The notes below the pieces were generated by a model. That model did no database searches and was not told the DNA's origin. It saw only the letters and a list, made by a program, of their open reading frames with translations. Shown one piece after another: positions 23,107 to 31,786 of a stretch of DNA of 55,771 nucleotides. A program made the position numbers and the translations under genes. Numbering within the stretch: the stretch's first letter is position 1; every line of letters begins with the position of its first letter. Origin of the DNA: a virus; IMG/VR virus record IMGVR_UViG_3300045971_000477, positions 1-55,771 of that record, one strand, 5' to 3'.

Positions 23107-24393
23107 ATGAACATTTATAACGACATAGACAAGAACGCTGCTGCGTGGACGCAACAGCTTATAACCAACAGACTGATCCCGGGTGGGGTCATGGTCTGCA
23201 AATCAATCACGGACATACAACCACATGAACTCGACGGATTTACACAAGCACATTTCTTTAACGGAATTTCCGGCTGGGCCAGGGCACTCGACCTCGCAGG
23301 GTGGCCAGCAACTCGACCTATTTGGTGCGCCAGTCTCCCCTGCCAACCTTTCTCCTGTGCAGGGAAAGGCGAGGGGGTCAACGACGAACGTCATCTCTGG
23401 CCAGTCTTTTTCCAACTTGTCAAAGCCTGCCGACCTGTCGTCATTGTTGGCGAGCAAGTTGAAGCTGCGATTGGGCACGGGTGGCTCGATGGAGTATTCG
23501 CAGACTTGGAAGGAGAAGGTTACACCTGCGGGGCGACGGTATTGGGGGCACATAGCGTCCAAGCACCGCATAGGCGGCAAAGGATCTACTGGGGGGCCTT
23601 CGCCAAAGAGATCAGACAACCAGACAGCATCTTGGGGCACCCCAACGACGCAGGATGCCAAACACACGGGAATGTCACCATCGGAGTTGAATCGCGATCC
23701 CAACAACCTACGTGTGCAGGCGCACCAGACGGGAGGGTGGCCCACACCACAATCGGCAGACACGGGCAAGAGCGAAACTGTTCGGCAGGGATCGGAGAAC
23801 CTATCCGTTGTGGCCAACAAGACAAGGACGGATGGGCTCGCGTCAGCTTTGCAGCCGACTGCCTTGGAGGAGACGAAACGGAGCTTGGAGATACATGCTC
23901 AATCTGCGGTCTTGACTACGGAAACGAGTGCCTTTGCCCTGGCCCAACACAAGACGGAATCGAATACAGAGAAATTGACGGAGTGCTCTATGGCGGGCTG
24001 GGCAACAGCCAGCAGCCGGGATTGGAAGGACACCCCTGGAATGGCAGAGACGGGAGTGAACCCGGACGGGTCAGTGCGTCATCGGCTGGATCAGTTGCCC
24101 AGACAGGCAACATTGGCAACTTCTGGGGCAACACATGGCACCACTGCCGCGACAACAAATGGAGGAGAATCCCAGCCACGGCTAATGCTCAACGTGTTTT
24201 TCTCGGCATGGTTGATGGGCTACAATCCACAGTGGACCCTATCGGCCTTGCAAGCCTTGGGTTCCCGCTCGCGAAAACGATCCCAAACCGCGTCGCCCTC
24301 CTCAAAGGCTACGGCAACGCAATAGTACCACAGGTAGCTGCGGAGTTCCTGAAAGCCGTGATGAACATACTAGATAACAAGTCGGCAACATAA
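23107..24393 (+). CDS. dcm: C5-cytosine DNA methyltransferase
   Basis: 428 residues. Motif I region is HFFNGISGWARALDLAGWP (49-67), catalytic motif IV PCQPFS (78-83, Cys 79), GEQVEAA (115-121) stands for the ENV motif, motif VIII HRRQRIYW (155-162), and the C-terminal GYGNAIVPQVAAEF (401-414) is motif X. It transfers methyl from S-adenosylmethionine to cytosine, probably protecting phage DNA from host restriction. Residues about 170-350, the target-recognition part, are rich in Gly, Gln, Asn and Thr and look disordered. This is where a second long frame runs inside the gene (23225-24325) and may constrain composition. Confidence 0.9.
   Translation: MNIYNDIDKNAAAWTQQLITNRLIPGGVMVCKSITDIQPHELDGFTQAHFFNGISGWARALDLAGWPATRPIWCASLPCQPFSCAGKGEGVNDERHLWPVFFQLVKACRPVVIVGEQVEAAIGHGWLDGVFADLEGEGYTCGATVLGAHSVQAPHRRQRIYWGAFAKEIRQPDSILGHPNDAGCQTHGNVTIGVESRSQQPTCAGAPDGRVAHTTIGRHGQERNCSAGIGEPIRCGQQDKDGWARVSFAADCLGGDETELGDTCSICGLDYGNECLCPGPTQDGIEYREIDGVLYGGLGNSQQPGLEGHPWNGRDGSEPGRVSASSAGSVAQTGNIGNFWGNTWHHCRDNKWRRIPATANAQRVFLGMVDGLQSTVDPIGLASLGFPLAKTIPNRVALLKGYGNAIVPQVAAEFLKAVMNILDNKSAT
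23225..24325 (+). CDS. Overprinted gene inside the cytosine methyltransferase
   Basis: A 366-residue frame in the +2 register relative to dcm, open without interruption for 1.1 kb. It starts at ATG 23225; GTG 23183 is an alternative. The product matches a phage family I recognise from proteins with DLFG near the N-terminus, a segment like SMEYSQTWKEKVTPAGRRYW (residues about 87-106), GWPTP and SRDWKDTPG repeats, and a C-terminal FSAWLMGYNPQWTL. All are present here. The family is of unknown function. It also carries QLDLF at residues 29-33, the consensus of beta-clamp-binding peptides. No clear Shine-Dalgarno, so expression must be tested. Family likeness makes a chance open frame unlikely. 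Confidence 0.65.
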   Translation: MNSTDLHKHISLTEFPAGPGHSTSQGGQQLDLFGAPVSPANLSPVQGKARGSTTNVISGQSFSNLSKPADLSSLLASKLKLRLGTGGSMEYSQTWKEKVTPAGRRYWGHIASKHRIGGKGSTGGPSPKRSDNQTASWGTPTTQDAKHTGMSPSELNRDPNNLRVQAHQTGGWPTPQSADTGKSETVRQGSENLSVVANKTRTDGLASALQPTALEETKRSLEIHAQSAVLTTETSAFALAQHKTESNTEKLTECSMAGWATASSRDWKDTPGMAETGVNPDGSVRHRLDQLPRQATLATSGATHGTTAATTNGGESQPRLMLNVFFSAWLMGYNPQWTLSALQALGSRSRKRSQTASPSSKATATQ

Positions 24394-24397
24394 TCAT

Positions 24398-24796
24398 ATG
24401 AGCGAGCAACACATGCGTCAGAGAGTCATTCACATGCTGCATCCACTGGATGCCATCAGTGTCGAGAACGCGGTCTATCCGGGCACCCCGGACATCAACT
24501 TTTGCGATGGCTGGATCGAACTCAAGCAGATCTCCAAGTGGCCTTTCAACCCCAACACCAATGTCCTACTGCGCCATTTCACACCGCAACAACGGGTTTG
24601 GCTCATGCGCCGCTGGCGTGCAGGGGGCAACGTCTGGATGCTGCTCCAGTGCAACCGCGAATGGCTTCTGCTATCCGGCGAAACCGCCGCCGATCTGGTG
24701 GGCAGGGCACCCCGCAACACCCTGATTCAGGCCGCCCACAAATACTGGGAGTATGGTGTCGAAGGCGAAGATCTCATCGCATATCTGAAAAGGTAA
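24398..24796 (+). CDS. VRR-NUC-like / PD-(D/E)xK nuclease
   Basis: 132 residues. The nuclease core is visible as SVENAVYPGTPDINF then GWIELKQI (residues about 20-45), that is E, PD and ExK spaced as in phage VRR-NUC domains. Later come QRVWLMRRWRAGGNVWMLLQ and a C-terminal helix. Such proteins act as Holliday-junction or branch nucleases in phage DNA processing. It sits between dcm and the primase-helicase gene in the replication module. Confidence 0.85.
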   Translation: MSEQHMRQRVIHMLHPLDAISVENAVYPGTPDINFCDGWIELKQISKWPFNPNTNVLLRHFTPQQRVWLMRRWRAGGNVWMLLQCNREWLLLSGETAADLVGRAPRNTLIQAAHKYWEYGVEGEDLIAYLKR

Positions 24797-24802
24797 CCCG
24801 CC

Positions 24803-27187
24803 ATGACTCCAAATATCAAAACAGCCATCGACTTTTTCAAGGCAGTTCGCCCTGATGGTCCGTGGATGATCACATGCATCCACCCCGTCAAGCACGGTGC
24901 CTACACCTACACATTCAACGCGGATGATGCCGGGGAAGACCGGCTCGCGGACCAGATCCAACTGGGCAACGCAGCACACAACGTCTACTGGCAGGTGAAC
25001 CGGACGGAAGCCCCGATGAACGGGCCGACGAAACCTGCCAACAACAACATTACAATCGTGGAGTTTCTCCATGTGGACATCGATCCCCCGGGCAGGGGTC
25101 CACTGGGGCAGGAACAGGACAAGATTGAAGCGTTGCTGACTGGTCCGCTCCCGAACAACATCCCCCCGCCATCTATCATCGTCTGTTCCGGCAACGGCTT
25201 TCAGGCATTGTGGAAGCTGGACCCGCCCATTCTCATCGACGGGAACGGGTTCGGTGTGGATGAAGTGAAGCGTTACAACGTGGAGATTGCTGCGCGTCTC
25301 GAGGGAGATAATTGCGGGGACGTTTCCCGGGTGCTCCGCCTTCCGGGCACGGTCAACTTCCCCAGTGAATCGAAGATGCGGAAGGGGCGGTTGCCGTGCA
25401 TGTCCCGCGTCATCAAGATGGATATGTCCCTGACATATCCCATCAGCCAGTTCATCAAGGCTCCCATCCCCAAGATCGGTGCCAAGGGCAACGAGGTGCA
25501 TGTGGAAACGGACGTGCCCAAGTTGGATTCGGTGGAAGACCTCAACAAATGGGGTGTCCACAATCGCGTGAAAGCCATCATTGTGCAGGGGGAAGACACC
25601 CTGAACCCCAAGGAGGATGACAACAGCCGATCTGCCTGGGTGTTCGATGTGTGCTGCCAGTTGGCCCGCTGTAACGTGCCGGACAGTGTCATTTATGCGG
25701 TCCTGACAGATCCAGACTTCCTGATCTCCGCGTCTGTCCTGGAGAAGGGCAGCGGGGCGCGGAAGTATGCCATGCGCCAGATCGCACGGGCCAAGGAGAA
25801 TTCCATCGACCCATGGTTGGCGCGGATGAATGACCGCTACGCCGTGATCGGTAACATCGGCGGGAAGTGTCGCGTGATCGAAGATTCGTTTGACGAGGTG
25901 CTGAAACGGCACAGGATCACACGCCAATCATTCCCCGACTTCAACAACTTCTACTGCAACACCCGCATCCCGGTGGGAGACAAGGACATGGCGGTTGGGC
26001 AGTGGTGGCTCACGCATCCCATGCGCCGCACCTATGATACCGTGGTATTTAGCCCGGTGAAAGAGGTTGCCAATGCATACAACTTGTGGCGCGGGTTCGC
26101 AGTGGACCCCGTCCAGGGCAACTGCTCCCTGTTCTATGATCATATGCTGCACAACATCTGCTGCGGGAACAAGGAGCACTACGCCTATCTGATGGGGTGG
26201 ATGGCAAATGCGGTGCAGCACCCGGACACACCGGGGCAGGTTGCGGTGGTCATGCGGGGCAAGCAGGGAACGGGCAAGAGCTTCTTTGCCAAGACATTCG
26301 GGGCACTGTTCGGAAGGCACTTCCTGCAGGTATCCGACCCAAAGCATTTGGTGGGGTCTTTCAATGCCCACTTGCGGGATTGCGTTGTGCTGTTCGGGGA
26401 TGAAGCGTTTTTCGCGGGTGACAGGAAGCATGAATCCATCCTGAAGACACTGATCACAGAAGAACGGATCACGATTGAGGGCAAGGGTGTGGACGCTGAA
26501 GAGTGCAACAATTACGTCCACCTATTGATGGCGTCCAACAGCCAGTGGGTGATCCCCGCAGGCCCATCGGAACGGCGTTACTTCGCCATCGATGTGGGCG
26601 ATGGCAAGAAGCAGGACTCCGCCTACTTCGTGGAGATCGTGAAGCAACTCAGCAACGGTGGTCGTGCCGCCCTGCTCTACGACCTGATCAATTACGACCT
26701 GTCCGGGTTCGAGGTGCGGCATGTGCCCAAGACACATGCGCTCCAGGAACAGAAGGAAATCAGCATGACACCTGAGCAGGAGTGGTGGTATGGCAAACTG
26801 CTGGATGGGCGCATATTCCCCGCCGACTGGAGATGGACCCGGGAAGTGAAGCGGGACTCACTGTTCAAGGACTACATCGAAATGTGCGACATGCTTAGTG
26901 TGTATCGGAAACTGAGCATGGTTCGGTTGCTGCATTCCCTCGCGTCCCTCTGCCCCGGGACGATGACCGATGTCCGCAAGCGTGTGGATGGTGTGCGGCA
27001 GCAGATGGTGGCGTTCCCGTCCCTGGCCGATTGCCGGGAGGCGTGGAACACCCACTTCGGGGTTAACGCATTTGTGAATGCTGTGTCGGATAAGGATAAG
27101 GATACGGATAAGGATACGGATACCGCAACCGCCAAGGAACCCAAAGCCGCCGCGGAAGATGATCTCCGTGTCGAGGAGCCTTTCTAA
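24803..27187 (+). CDS. Primase-polymerase / SF3 helicase fusion
   Basis: 794 residues. The N-terminal part looks like an archaeo-eukaryotic primase domain: HVDIDPPG with Asp 92 and 94, GNGFQALWKL near 131-139, and GDVSRVLRLPGTVNFPS near 172-187. The C-terminal half is a D5/DUF5906-type SF3 helicase with Walker A GKQGTGKS (486-493), VVLFGDEAFFAG (motif B) and ASNSQWVIPAGPSERRYF (motif C and sensor). It would prime and unwind at the fork, replacing separate primase and DnaB. The last 25 residues are a charged DKDKDTDKDTDT tail encoded by a six-unit GGATAA/GGATAC repeat at 27088-27123. Confidence 0.92.
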   Translation: MTPNIKTAIDFFKAVRPDGPWMITCIHPVKHGAYTYTFNADDAGEDRLADQIQLGNAAHNVYWQVNRTEAPMNGPTKPANNNITIVEFLHVDIDPPGRGPLGQEQDKIEALLTGPLPNNIPPPSIIVCSGNGFQALWKLDPPILIDGNGFGVDEVKRYNVEIAARLEGDNCGDVSRVLRLPGTVNFPSESKMRKGRLPCMSRVIKMDMSLTYPISQFIKAPIPKIGAKGNEVHVETDVPKLDSVEDLNKWGVHNRVKAIIVQGEDTLNPKEDDNSRSAWVFDVCCQLARCNVPDSVIYAVLTDPDFLISASVLEKGSGARKYAMRQIARAKENSIDPWLARMNDRYAVIGNIGGKCRVIEDSFDEVLKRHRITRQSFPDFNNFYCNTRIPVGDKDMAVGQWWLTHPMRRTYDTVVFSPVKEVANAYNLWRGFAVDPVQGNCSLFYDHMLHNICCGNKEHYAYLMGWMANAVQHPDTPGQVAVVMRGKQGTGKSFFAKTFGALFGRHFLQVSDPKHLVGSFNAHLRDCVVLFGDEAFFAGDRKHESILKTLITEERITIEGKGVDAEECNNYVHLLMASNSQWVIPAGPSERRYFAIDVGDGKKQDSAYFVEIVKQLSNGGRAALLYDLINYDLSGFEVRHVPKTHALQEQKEISMTPEQEWWYGKLLDGRIFPADWRWTREVKRDSLFKDYIEMCDMLSVYRKLSMVRLLHSLASLCPGTMTDVRKRVDGVRQQMVAFPSLADCREAWNTHFGVNAFVNAVSDKDKDTDKDTDTATAKEPKAAAEDDLRVEEPF
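27088..27123 (+). repeat. Hexanucleotide repeat in the primase 3' end
   Basis: Six GGATAA or GGATAC units in tandem. They encode alternating Asp-Lys/Asp-Thr in the disordered tail. The length would be expected to vary between related phages. Confidence 0.9.
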
Positions 27188-27189
27188 GC

Positions 27190-27226
27190 ATCAAAGGGTC
27201 GTGGGGGAATCCCGCGACCCTTTGAT
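27190..27226. terminator. Strong bidirectional hairpin between convergent halves
   Basis: ATCAAAGGGTCG (27190-27201) pairs with CGACCCTTTGAT (27215-27226). With the inner TGGG/CCCG this gives a 16-bp stem and the loop GGAAT. It lies 2 bases after the primase stop and about 70 bases from the end of the leftward late operon. There is no long T-run, but the position between convergent transcripts makes termination likely. Confidence 0.8.
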
Positions 27227-27242
27227 CTCAGAGGCGGCACTA

Positions 27243-27291
27243 CCACACCCAGGGTATCTCCACACCCAATGGTATCTCCACACCCAATGGT
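27243..27291. repeat. Short tandem repeat, 18-bp unit
   Basis: CCACACCCAATGGTATCT occurs once complete (27260-27277), preceded by a 17-bp variant (27243-27259) and followed by a partial copy (27278-27291). It lies between the hairpin and the last late gene. Confidence 0.85.
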
Positions 27292-27293
27292 CA

Positions 27294-27674
27294 CTACCAC
27301 TTCCCCTCCGGGCACTTCGACGTCTTTATCCACCACTTGAACCGTGTGCAGCCGCACTTGAACGACTTGCACTTACCCAACCCACCCCTTGCGCCACCGT
27401 CCCATAATGGGCATGCTTCGCAGACTTCCTTGATCTGGGCTACCCGTGCGGCATCCGCCACGGGGAACCCTGCTGCGGCCCATGCAGTTAGGGCACTGGC
27501 AAGGTTGGCGGCTTCCTGCATGATCCCCGGCTCGGGGGGGAGGGGGGGGGCTGAGATCGTGGGCAGTGTTGGCTTGACTCCTTGGTCCTGCCCACTGGAC
27601 GGGGCAGGTTTCAGTGTGGGCTTGATTGGTTCGATCCCCCCGTGGGCAGGACCAAAGAGTCTTAATGCTGGCAT
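27294..27674 (-). CDS. Cys-rich small protein, late operon
   Basis: 126 residues. A Pro-rich N-terminus precedes a helix and a C-terminal zinc-binding-like domain, CEACPLWDGG then LGKCKSFKCGC and TSKCPEGKW. This C-terminal signature is familiar from small phage late-region proteins often found next to tail or lysis genes. Function unknown. Its ATG overlaps the upstream stop by 13 bases. Last gene of the leftward operon. Confidence 0.75.
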   Translation of the reverse strand: MPALRLFGPAHGGIEPIKPTLKPAPSSGQDQGVKPTLPTISAPPLPPEPGIMQEAANLASALTAWAAAGFPVADAARVAQIKEVCEACPLWDGGARGGLGKCKSFKCGCTRFKWWIKTSKCPEGKW

Positions 27675-30600
27675 ATCACTCCATCCTCATGGTATTCGGT
27701 TGCAAACGGGCCTGCGCCACACACACAGGCTTCTTGCGCCATGTAGATAGCCCAGGCTGTGCTGTAACGGTTTGGCTGGGCATTCGCATCATCCTTGTAG
27801 CCCAACCCATCGGGCGGCACCAGTGCAAGGCCGGCACTCGAAGATGCAGTGTTCCATTCGCTGAAGGTCAACACCCGATACGGCACTGGAGGGGTGGGTG
27901 CTCCCGTGGGCTTGTCGGAACGAGCCTCCACCAAGGTTTGCCGGGGATAATCCCCTGCGGTAGTTCCTGCCACCTCGCCGCACGCCCCGTCGTCCATCTC
28001 CCAGGGGGTCTGGGGCGTCTTGGTTGTTCCAATGCCCACCTGTTCGCAAGGCGCATGTGGTGGCTGCCACATCGGATCTTCCATCTGCTGGGCAAAAGCG
28101 CCCTGCCACTGGGCGAGGTAAGCTTCATCCCCGGAGGCCACGAGGCCCATCAGGTAGGACTGGCCCACCTCACCCCAGGTGTCCAGATCCGTGTTGTTCG
28201 TGATGCAAAGGACGTGCGGGTAGCAGACGGACCATTCCCGGCATGTTGGCGCATCGGAGTCGGTGAACGTGAACGCGGACACTGCCCGGGAGATCCCAAA
28301 TTCTGATGCCTGATGTTCCCTCAATGCCCCTCCCCCGGGGGCAGGAGGTGCCGGCGTGCAGCCGGAGCAATCGGCGTATCGGGCAAGGGCCAAGTCCCGT
28401 TCGGTGAAGTCCCGATAGTTCAACTCCCAAGTCAGGTAGAGGTAATCACCCTTCTGCCGCTTGTCATCCCACTTGTAATCCGCCGCCCCATGAACCTTGA
28501 CCGACCCGCCCCCTGCATATGCGGGCACGCTGCCAGTCACGTTGAAGATTGACGGACTGACGATACCAATGACCTCGATGTTCGTTCCCAGTGTCCCGAC
28601 ATCGGTGAAGTCCACATGATCCCCACGCTTGAGATATGGGGCAGGCTGCTCGAGGGTGATCGCCACTAGGCCCGTGTCGGCAATGTCCGTTGCGGACACC
28701 ACGTTGATTGGGCGACAGAACCCAGGGGCATCCGGCCACCGGATCTTGCCTATGATGCCCGTTCCGCAGTTGGCAATGGTTGGGCTTGTTCCCGGCCAAT
28801 AGGGTAGGGTGGATAGCGTGTAGGCTGTGGTGCCCGCGGTGTGGGTGACGGAGTAGTAGCCGTCAGGGATGCCCATCGCGTCACAGCCACAGACGTAAAC
28901 CTTGTCCCCTGTCAGGATGGGGTGGGCAACGGGTTCGGACAACACGTTCACGGTGTCCCCGCCTGAAGCGGATTGCACGCAGCACACGGTCAGTTCATCC
29001 AGCAAGTCCCGATCTTCTCCGCAGGGACGAGCGTAGTTCCATGAACGCCGGGGCACAACGGTCTCCGCCCACTTCTGGGCATAGCAAAGCCCCCCGTAAC
29101 CACGGATCCAGCTTCCGATGGGCATATCCCCGGCAGGCGCGTGCCACTGGGAATAATTCTCAGTCCACTGTGTTGCGGTGGCCGGGATGCCCACATCCGT
29201 GGCGTCATAGCTGCAGTAGGGGGTCGCCGTGCAGCACCGCAGGGGTTCTTCCCCCTCGTCCACGCACTGACTCGCCGCATTACCCCACGCACCCTGCACC
29301 CATCTGTAATACGATGCCCCTGCATCTCCCACACATCGTTTCCATGTGTAATGCTGGAAATCGAACTGTGGCCCGTAAGCTCGGACGAAAGGTGCAATGG
29401 GCGACCTGCACGGCAACGGCTTCCCCCTGATGGACCCGTCAAACGGTTCAGCGAAAGCTTCCGGGAAGTATTCCGGGTTGTTCGGGTCACGATAGGTGAA
29501 ATCGTTCGGCGGTGTCTCCATCAAGGTGTAATCGAACCATGTATCGGGAGAAACGGGTGACTTGACCTCCCGCCTTGTCACCAGGGGTGCGATGCTGACG
29601 AAATCATCTGTGCGCCACGGGTAGAGGATGTCATCGTTCATTGCCCACTCGTTCAGGAGGGAGAGGCAATCTGACTGGACGGATTCCCAAGTGTATGGCG
29701 TGCCCAGCGTGATGGAAACGGAAAGGGTGTTGGTGAGTGTGCCCTCCATGGTGTATATTGACCCACTCGTCCCCACGTCCTTCCGGTAAGCAATCTCCAG
29801 CACAGAGAAATGCAGGACATTGTCAGTCAGCCCGTATGACCCCGGGACGACATTCATCTTGTATTTGTTGGTCTGAGTGACCGGACCCAACACGGCCACG
29901 GTGGTTGTCTCGGGCACAAGGAAGTAATCCACCACTTCAGAAATCGTTTTGCCATTCAACAATGCCCATGCATTATCCGGTGCGGCTATGACCTTTCCGC
30001 ACTCTGCTGTGAGCTTGGTCAGATCCTTCAGAGATTCGAGGTCGATGTTTAGCCCACCACCCGCAGGATACAGGCCACCGTAGTCCCACGAACCGCCCCC
30101 GCAGGCGTTAACGGACGTAATGACGAGCGAATCCGTGCTTCCGTTGTCCCCCTGGGTGACGACACCTGTCAGCGGGGCAACGGCGTAGCTGCGCCGGACG
30201 CTTCCTGTGAGTGATCCTGAAACATCAAGACCAAGATCGCAACCGTGTGCGGTGGGCAATACCTCGAACCAGTTGTAACTCCCCTCAAGTTCAGCCACCG
30301 CCTGCTTGCTCAGATACTTCGTCTGAGGGGCGGTAAGCATCTCCGCACGGATCGCACTGCACCCGCATCCCGTGGGCAATGTGGCGCAGGATAGCCCATC
30401 CATTCCGTAACCACTGTTGAACCCATACCGCCCATGCCAAACCTTTGCAGCCTGCACATTCTTGAATCCGATCTTGCGGCATTTCGACATGTCCACTGTC
30501 CCGATGGGGTCAGTGGGGTATGTGTTGTAATCGTAGGTTCCCGTGCCGATGGGCGCCCCCACGGCGTTCAATGCGTAGAAGTCCCACGGGGCGCAGGGCT

Positions 30601-30901
30601 GAATGCAGACGTCCGGCACGGTGGTTGCCGTCTCATGCCCATTCTCGCAGATGACGTATCCGCACCCACCGCCCGCCCCGGGCGGGACGTTCTCCGGTCT
30701 ATTGTAGGGGAGCCGGTTTGGTCGTGGGGTGCTGGTGCCCACGTAGCACAACCAGTCCTTGATGCTGGTGTTGTTCGGATACCGCGCAATTGACTTCTCG
30801 TCGTTGCGTTTGTTCTGCCAACAGCCTCCCACATAGTTGCGGGAAGCTGTGGGCCATCCGCCACAGGGCGCGCGGAACGGTGCTCCGAAATCAGAGGCCA
30901 T
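27662..30901 (-). CDS. Large Cys-rich late protein, probably virion or host-interaction
   Basis: 1079 residues with about 39 Cys by hand count, unusually many for a phage protein. No signal peptide (MASDFGAPFRAPCGGWPTAS), no recognised domain. Beta-rich with many Gly/Pro/Tyr, and several Cys pairs (GCGC, RCC, CVCG) that may bind metal or form disulfides in the mature virion. Its place after the lysis-like genes at the end of the late operon, and its size, suggest a tail-tip, appendage or secreted protein. Expressed late, since it lies 3 bases after the preceding gene. Confidence 0.7.
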   Translation of the reverse strand: MASDFGAPFRAPCGGWPTASRNYVGGCWQNKRNDEKSIARYPNNTSIKDWLCYVGTSTPRPNRLPYNRPENVPPGAGGGCGYVICENGHETATTVPDVCIQPCAPWDFYALNAVGAPIGTGTYDYNTYPTDPIGTVDMSKCRKIGFKNVQAAKVWHGRYGFNSGYGMDGLSCATLPTGCGCSAIRAEMLTAPQTKYLSKQAVAELEGSYNWFEVLPTAHGCDLGLDVSGSLTGSVRRSYAVAPLTGVVTQGDNGSTDSLVITSVNACGGGSWDYGGLYPAGGGLNIDLESLKDLTKLTAECGKVIAAPDNAWALLNGKTISEVVDYFLVPETTTVAVLGPVTQTNKYKMNVVPGSYGLTDNVLHFSVLEIAYRKDVGTSGSIYTMEGTLTNTLSVSITLGTPYTWESVQSDCLSLLNEWAMNDDILYPWRTDDFVSIAPLVTRREVKSPVSPDTWFDYTLMETPPNDFTYRDPNNPEYFPEAFAEPFDGSIRGKPLPCRSPIAPFVRAYGPQFDFQHYTWKRCVGDAGASYYRWVQGAWGNAASQCVDEGEEPLRCCTATPYCSYDATDVGIPATATQWTENYSQWHAPAGDMPIGSWIRGYGGLCYAQKWAETVVPRRSWNYARPCGEDRDLLDELTVCCVQSASGGDTVNVLSEPVAHPILTGDKVYVCGCDAMGIPDGYYSVTHTAGTTAYTLSTLPYWPGTSPTIANCGTGIIGKIRWPDAPGFCRPINVVSATDIADTGLVAITLEQPAPYLKRGDHVDFTDVGTLGTNIEVIGIVSPSIFNVTGSVPAYAGGGSVKVHGAADYKWDDKRQKGDYLYLTWELNYRDFTERDLALARYADCSGCTPAPPAPGGGALREHQASEFGISRAVSAFTFTDSDAPTCREWSVCYPHVLCITNNTDLDTWGEVGQSYLMGLVASGDEAYLAQWQGAFAQQMEDPMWQPPHAPCEQVGIGTTKTPQTPWEMDDGACGEVAGTTAGDYPRQTLVEARSDKPTGAPTPPVPYRVLTFSEWNTASSSAGLALVPPDGLGYKDDANAQPNRYSTAWAIYMAQEACVCGAGPFATEYHEDGVICQH

Positions 30902-30904
30902 GAC

Positions 30905-31090
30905 TTACTCCGGGGTCACTTCCCATTCCTTGCCCTCGAAGGCTTTGCCGTTCCGCAACTCCTCGATCTTCGCCATGAGCGCGGCCTGATCCTCAACGGA
31001 CACCAGTCCTTTCTTCACGGCATCGTTGATGTAAGGAATGATTGCCTGCAAAATCTGGATTGCGGCACTGGCTATTGTGATTGGGTCCAT
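30905..31090 (-). CDS. Small helical late protein
   Basis: 61 residues, MDPITIASAAIQILQAIIPY, with an amphipathic or weakly hydrophobic N-terminal helix and a charged C-terminus ending EWEVTPE. The type is common in phage lysis or tail regions. It may associate with membrane but has no clear transmembrane span. Function unknown. Confidence 0.6.
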   Translation of the reverse strand: MDPITIASAAIQILQAIIPYINDAVKKGLVSVEDQAALMAKIEELRNGKAFEGKEWEVTPE

Positions 31091-31094
31091 AGTG

Positions 31095-31487
31095 TTATTG
31101 AGTTGCTGACAACATGTATTGGGAAGCTTCAGTCATGGCTGCTTTCAAGACTGCCAGTGACTGCTGTAACGCGGCAAGGTTTGCCGTGCTGGGCACTGAT
31201 GCGTAGGCATCGCGGAGGGCAATGGCGGTGGTCATCCACTTTGGCGTGTTCTTCCGCATGACGTCCGCCGCCTTCTTGATGTCCGGGTTGGACTTCAGGG
31301 CGGCACGGTTCTGCGATTCCCACGTCACGAATGTGTGGATGGTGTCGTATGCGGCACGGATGCCCACATCCTGTGCATACAGTTTGCTGTCCCCCTTGTA
31401 TGGTCCCGCAGGGTCCAGTGATCTGCACCCGATCAATGCCAGGGCGGCAAAGAGCAGGATCAACGGTGTTTGGATTATCTTTTTCAT
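31095..31487 (-). CDS. Lipoprotein, possible spanin-like
   Basis: 130 residues. The N-terminus has Lys-Lys, a hydrophobic stretch and the lipobox LIGC at residues 18-21, so it should be cleaved by signal peptidase II and lipid-anchored. The mature part is helical (residues 45-125), consistent with a periplasmic coiled coil. It sits directly after holin-like genes, where outer-membrane spanins (Rz1) are found, although it is longer than Rz1. Spanin function is inference. ATGA overlap with the gene before it. Confidence 0.7.
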   Translation of the reverse strand: MKKIIQTPLILLFAALALIGCRSLDPAGPYKGDSKLYAQDVGIRAAYDTIHTFVTWESQNRAALKSNPDIKKAADVMRKNTPKWMTTAIALRDAYASVPSTANLAALQQSLAVLKAAMTEASQYMLSATQ

Positions 31488-31786
31488 GTTATCAGGTCTT
31501 TCGCATTCGGCAATTTCACCGACGCAAACAGGTCCACCAGAAAGGCGACCAGTCTGTAGAGTTTATTGTTGAGAATCACCGAAAGTAATTCCGGGTCCGC
31601 CTTGCTCTGCACAATGCGGGTAAGCCCATCCTGCAACCGCGTGCTGATGAACTTGGCGGCAAGGCGCAATGCGCCCATCCACGCAACCGCACCGGACACC
31701 CAGCCGTATTTCCCGGCCAACAGACTCATCAATGGTTCGATCTCATTCATGGCAAAAAGGAGTAGGACTGACAGTTCATCATTCAT
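31484..31786 (-). CDS. Membrane-associated late protein
   Basis: 100 residues from ATG 31786 (MNDELSVLLLFAMNEIEPLM). An in-frame ATG at 31792 is an alternative. The centre GWVSGAVAWMGALRLAAKFI and C-terminal RLVAFLVDLFASVKLP are hydrophobic and match a phage family found beside holin-like genes. Probably two membrane-interacting segments. Part of the lysis cluster by position. Confidence 0.65.
   Translation of the reverse strand: MNDELSVLLLFAMNEIEPLMSLLAGKYGWVSGAVAWMGALRLAAKFISTRLQDGLTRIVQSKADPELLSVILNNKLYRLVAFLVDLFASVKLPNAKDLIT

Noticed and set aside
27674-28306. Rightward ORFs within the late region (for example 27626-28306)
   Set aside because: They are antisense to well-supported late genes, lack start contexts and have random-looking Pro/Arg/His composition.
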